42,124 nt of DNA from Planctomycetota bacterium (GTDB lineage: Bacteria; Planctomycetota; UBA1135; UBA2386): assembly GCA_020425925.1 (NCBI GenBank), contig JAGQRB010000128.1:1-42124 (forward strand), given 5' to 3'. The position numbers and the translations under genes are program-made. Position 1 is the stretch's first letter, and each line of letters opens with the position of its first letter. The notes under the pieces were generated by a model. That model made no database searches. It was not told the origin of the DNA and saw only the letters and a program-made list of their open reading frames with translations. Shown here one piece after another: positions 38,933 to 42,124 of the stretch.

Positions 38933-41554
38933 ATGTCCGAAACGAAGCAAGTCTACGAGCCCGCCGCGATCGAACCGAAATGGCAGCGGTTCTGGCTCGA
39001 GAACGAGGTCTTCCGCGCGATCAACCCCGGTGAGCCGGGATTCGACCCGAAGCAGCCGAAGTTCTACGCCCTCGACATGTTCCCCTACCCGTCGGCGGCG
39101 GGTCTGCACGTCGGCCACCCGGAGGGCTACACCGCGACCGACATCGTCGCACGCTACAAGCGCGCCAAGGGTTTCAACGTGCTGCACCCGATGGGCTGGG
39201 ACGCGTTCGGTCTGCCGGCCGAGCAGTACGCGATCCAGACCAACACCCATCCGGCGACGACGACCGCGGCGAACATCGAGACGTTCCGCCGCCAGCTGCA
39301 GACGCTCGGCTTCTCGTACGACTGGCGCCGTGAGCTCAGCACCGCGGATCCGAAGTACTTCCGGTGGACGCAGTGGATCTGGAAGCAGCTCTACGAGCGC
39401 GGCCTGGCCTACGAATCCAACGCGCCGGTCTGGTGGTGCGAGGCGCTCGGAACCGTGCTCGCCAACGACGAGGTGATCAACGGCAGGAGCGAGCGCGGCG
39501 ACCACCCGTGCGAGCGACGGCCGCTGCGGCAATGGCTGCTGCGGATCACCGACTACGCCGAGCGCCTGCTCGGCGGGCTGGAGCAGGTCGATTGGAGCGA
39601 CTCGCTGAAGGCCCAGCAGCGCGAGTGGATCGGCAAGAGCGAGGGTGCCGAGATCGAGTTCGACGTCGTCGGCCACGACGGCGTCCGGATCCGCGTCTTC
39701 ACGACCCGGCCCGACACGCTGTTCGGCGCCTCGTTCATGGTGCTCTCGCCCGAGCACGAGCTGGTCGCGAAGATCACCAGCGATACCGAGCGCTCGGCGG
39801 TCGAGGCCTACCAGCGGCAGGCGGCGCAGAAGAGCGAGCTCGAGCGCACCGATCTGGCGAAGGACAAGACCGGCGTGTTCACCGGGGCCTACGCATTGAA
39901 CCCGTTGTTCCCGGCCGGCGATCCGCGCGCGCGCATCCCGGTCTGGATCGCCGACTACGTGATCGTGACCTACGGCACCGGCGCGATCATGGCGGTGCCG
40001 GCCGGCGACGAGCGCGACTTCGAGTTCGCGCAGAAGTTCGGCATCGCGGTGCCGGGCATCTTCGCGCCCAGCACCGACGACGCCGAGCGCGACGCGGCGG
40101 TCGCGAAGGGCGAGGCGTGCTGCACCGACGAGGTGCCGTACGCCGAGCACTGCCGGACCGCCGACGGCAAGGTCGCGCTGCACGGCCTGTCGATGAAGGA
40201 CGGCAAGCGGCAGGTGATCGACTGGCTGGTCGCCGAGGGGCGCGGTGACGCGAAGACGACCTACAAGCTGCGCGACTGGCTGTTCTCGCGGCAGCGCTAC
40301 TGGGGCGAGCCGTTCCCGGTGCTGCACACCGACGACGGCGTCGTGCTGGTGGACGACGCGGACCTGCCGGTCGAGCTGCCGATGATGGACGACTTCCAGC
40401 CGGGCGGTCAGCCGGAGTCGCCGCTGATCCGCGCGAAAGAATGGGTCGCGACGAAGACCAGCGACGGCAAGCCCGCGCAGCGCGAGATCAACACGATGCC
40501 GGGCGCGGCCGGGTCGAGCTGGTACTTCCTGCGCTTCTGCGACCCGCACAACGAACGCGAGTTCTGCAGCAAGGCGGCGAGCGACTACTGGCTGCCGGTC
40601 GACCTCTACGTCGGCGGCACCGAGCACGCGGTCGGCCACCTGCTCTACTCGCGCTTCTGGACCAAGGTGCTGCACGACGAGGGCCACGTGTCGGTCGTCG
40701 AGCCGTTCCACAAGCTCTACAACCAGGGAATGATCCAGGCGTTCGCGTACCAGGACGCGCGCGGCGCGGTGGTGCCGAAGGACAAGACGAAGGCCTCGGG
40801 CGACGACGTCGTGCACGTCGAGACCGGCGAGAAGCTGACGCAGACGGTCACCAAGATGTCGAAGCGCTACGGCAACGTCGTCAACCCGGACGACGTCGTC
40901 GGCGAGTACGGCGCGGACACGCTGCGGCTCTACGAGATGTACATGGGCCCGCTCGCCGACAGCAAGCCGTGGAACCCGAAGGACGTGCCCGGCGTGCACC
41001 GCTTCCTGCAGCGCGCCTGGCGCCTGGTCGTGCCGCAGGACCCTAGCGAGGGCGAGGTGCACGCGTGGTTGCGCGAGGACCGCGCCGACGACGCCGCGCT
41101 CGAGAAGCACCTGCACCGCACGATGCACAAGGTCGAGGGTGACATCGAGCGCATGGCGTTCAACACGGCGATCGCGGCGATGATGATCTTCGTCAACGAG
41201 GCGACCGGCGCGATGGACAAGCTGTCACGGAGCCAGCTGCTCCGCTTCACGCAGCTGCTGCAGCCGTTCGCGCCGCACCTCGCCGAGGAGCTCTGGCAGC
41301 GCCTCGGCGGCGAGGGCCTGCTCGCGTATGCCGCGTGGCCGCAGGTGGACGCGAAGCTGCTCGTCGACGACGAGGTCGAGCTCGCCGTGCAGGTGCTCGG
41401 CAAGGTGCGCGCGCGCATCACGGTGGCGAACGGCGCGAGCAAGGACGACGTGCTGGCGGTGGCGCGCGAGGCCGTGGCGAAGTGGCTCGACGGCAAGCAC
41501 GTCGTCAAGGAGATCGTCGTGCCGAACAAGCTCGTGAACTTCGTCGCGAAGTAG
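38933..41554 (+). CDS. leuS: Leucyl-tRNA synthetase
   Basis: This 873-residue class I synthetase charges tRNA-Leu. The HIGH signature is HVGHPEGY (His59-His62), the amino-acid site begins FPYPSAAGLHVGH and continues HPMGWDAFGLPAEQYA. The CP1 editing domain (about 230-430) contains FTTRPDTLFGASF and AIMAVPAGDERDFEFA; Asp359, which anchors the amino group, is present, but the residue before it is Gly358 where His is usual. The KMSKS loop is KMSKR at 641-645, followed by YGNVVNPDDVVGEYGADTLRLYEMYMGPL. The anticodon-binding and C-terminal domains are full length. ATG 38933 gives the usual N-terminus. It ends 10 bp before the convergent secretion ATPase stop. Confidence 0.97.
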   Translation: MSETKQVYEPAAIEPKWQRFWLENEVFRAINPGEPGFDPKQPKFYALDMFPYPSAAGLHVGHPEGYTATDIVARYKRAKGFNVLHPMGWDAFGLPAEQYAIQTNTHPATTTAANIETFRRQLQTLGFSYDWRRELSTADPKYFRWTQWIWKQLYERGLAYESNAPVWWCEALGTVLANDEVINGRSERGDHPCERRPLRQWLLRITDYAERLLGGLEQVDWSDSLKAQQREWIGKSEGAEIEFDVVGHDGVRIRVFTTRPDTLFGASFMVLSPEHELVAKITSDTERSAVEAYQRQAAQKSELERTDLAKDKTGVFTGAYALNPLFPAGDPRARIPVWIADYVIVTYGTGAIMAVPAGDERDFEFAQKFGIAVPGIFAPSTDDAERDAAVAKGEACCTDEVPYAEHCRTADGKVALHGLSMKDGKRQVIDWLVAEGRGDAKTTYKLRDWLFSRQRYWGEPFPVLHTDDGVVLVDDADLPVELPMMDDFQPGGQPESPLIRAKEWVATKTSDGKPAQREINTMPGAAGSSWYFLRFCDPHNEREFCSKAASDYWLPVDLYVGGTEHAVGHLLYSRFWTKVLHDEGHVSVVEPFHKLYNQGMIQAFAYQDARGAVVPKDKTKASGDDVVHVETGEKLTQTVTKMSKRYGNVVNPDDVVGEYGADTLRLYEMYMGPLADSKPWNPKDVPGVHRFLQRAWRLVVPQDPSEGEVHAWLREDRADDAALEKHLHRTMHKVEGDIERMAFNTAIAAMMIFVNEATGAMDKLSRSQLLRFTQLLQPFAPHLAEELWQRLGGEGLLAYAAWPQVDAKLLVDDEVELAVQVLGKVRARITVANGASKDDVLAVAREAVAKWLDGKHVVKEIVVPNKLVNFVAK

Positions 41555-41564
41555 CGTGCCGCGC

Positions 41565-42124
41565 CTACTCGGCCCGCGCGACCGCCAGCACGTCTTCGAG
41601 CGTGCACAGCCCCTGCTGCGCCTTGCGCAGCCCGTCCTGCAGCATGCGCACGTAGCCGGCCTGTTGTGCAAGCTGCTGCAGCTCGTCCTCGGGCGCCTTG
41701 CGGCTGATCGCCGACGCGAGCTCCGGCGTCACGTAGAGCACCTCGTGGATCGCGACGCGGCCGCGCTTGCCGCGGTTGCGGCAGGCCTGGCAGCCGTCGC
41801 CCTTGCGGAAGCCGTCGCCGACCTCGCCGGCGTTCAGGCCGAACTCGGTCAGGATGTCTTCGGACGGCGTGCTCGGCTTGGCGCACTCCGGGCAGATCAT
41901 CGGCACGAGCCGCTGGCCGACGACGCAGCGCAGCGCGGGGCCGAGCAGGTAGGGCGCGATGCCCATGTCGCACAGGCGGTGGATCGTGGAGAGGGCGTCG
42001 TTGGTGTGCAGCGTGCTGAGCACGAGGTGGCCGGTCAGCGCCGCCTGCACCGCGATCGACGCGGTCTCGGCGTCGCGGATCTCACCGACCATGACGATGT
42101 CCGGGTCCTGGCGCAGGATCGCGC
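41565..42124 (-). CDS. GspE/PilB-type secretion or pilus ATPase, N-terminus outside window
   Basis: About 186 C-terminal codons of a type II secretion / type IV pilus ATPase are visible, and the frame stays open to the window edge ([20 protein letters not shown]). Signatures are the Walker B region VMVGEIRD, the His box [14 protein letters not shown], and the tetracysteine zinc motif [14 protein letters not shown]. The end [15 protein letters not shown] matches the C-terminal helix of GspE-like proteins. In the cell the hexamer would power pseudopilus or pilus assembly at the inner membrane, which fits the many exported proteins here. Whether it is GspE or PilB cannot be decided from this part. 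Confidence 0.93.
   Translation of the reverse strand, partial: AILRQDPDIVMVGEIRDAETASIAVQAALTGHLVLSTLHTNDALSTIHRLCDMGIAPYLLGPALRCVVGQRLVPMICPECAKPSTPSEDILTEFGLNAGEVGDGFRKGDGCQACRNRGKRGRVAIHEVLYVTPELASAISRKAPEDELQQLAQQAGYVRMLQDGLRKAQQGLCTLEDVLAVARAE

Overview
The window is about 42 kb of very GC-rich bacterial DNA, packed with genes on both strands. Several traits point to Planctomycetota, probably one of the deep marine or soil lineages rich in large secreted proteins: a Tat-exported GFO/IDH/MocA oxidoreductase, an ECF-like sigma factor coupled to a membrane anti-sigma-like protein fused to leucine-rich repeats, many signal-peptide proteins sharing a similar C-terminal beta module, a DUF1572-type DinB protein, and an FHA-protease fusion. 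This placement is inferred from protein style; no rRNA or other phylogenetic marker was compared. No tRNA, rRNA, CRISPR array, insertion sequence or phage gene was recognised.

Layout. 1-8.8 kb: a partial secreted beta-helix protein (-), a small YjfB-like protein, an AAA ATPase, a tRNA-dihydrouridine synthase and a secreted thioredoxin-domain protein (+), a small lipoprotein and a large secreted zinc metallopeptidase (-), and a secreted protein (+). 8.9-15.2 kb: one 2080-residue type I polyketide synthase ordered KS-AT-KR-DH-ACP-TE, facing a threonine dehydratase-like enzyme and a hotdog thioesterase. 16.7-22.4 kb: a Tat-exported oxidoreductase, a GAF protein, CutC, an FHA-TM-trypsin-like protease, an FlhG/MinD-like ATPase and a PIG-L deacetylase. 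22.6-31.1 kb: a secreted protein with calcium-type loops, then four tandem paralogous lipoproteins predicted to form beta-propellers. 31.1-36.4 kb: sigma factor plus anti-sigma/LRR protein, a sodium:solute symporter, a small 2Fe-2S protein with an altered ligand pattern, and a PmtA-like methyltransferase. 36.5-42.1 kb: another secreted protein, DinB, a small membrane protein, leuS, and the C-terminal part of a type II secretion/type IV pilus ATPase.

The genes do not form one pathway. Recurring themes are the cell surface (about nine exported proteins or lipoproteins, a secretion ATPase, a membrane-anchored protease) and signalling across the membrane. The PKS looks like a self-contained one-gene assembly line because it carries its own ACP and releasing thioesterase; the adjacent hotdog thioesterase and dehydratase are not clearly tied to it.

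The points most worth a second look are: (i) the KR-before-DH order in a thioesterase-terminated PKS; (ii) the four-copy lipoprotein array, preceded by a 12-bp hairpin that touches the first start codon; (iii) the sigma/LRR anti-sigma pair, whose sigma gene carries an in-frame TGA near its apparent start; and (iv) a recurring -10-like hexamer about 6 nt before many start codons, suggesting widespread leaderless transcripts, while secreted and operon-internal genes keep Shine-Dalgarno sequences.
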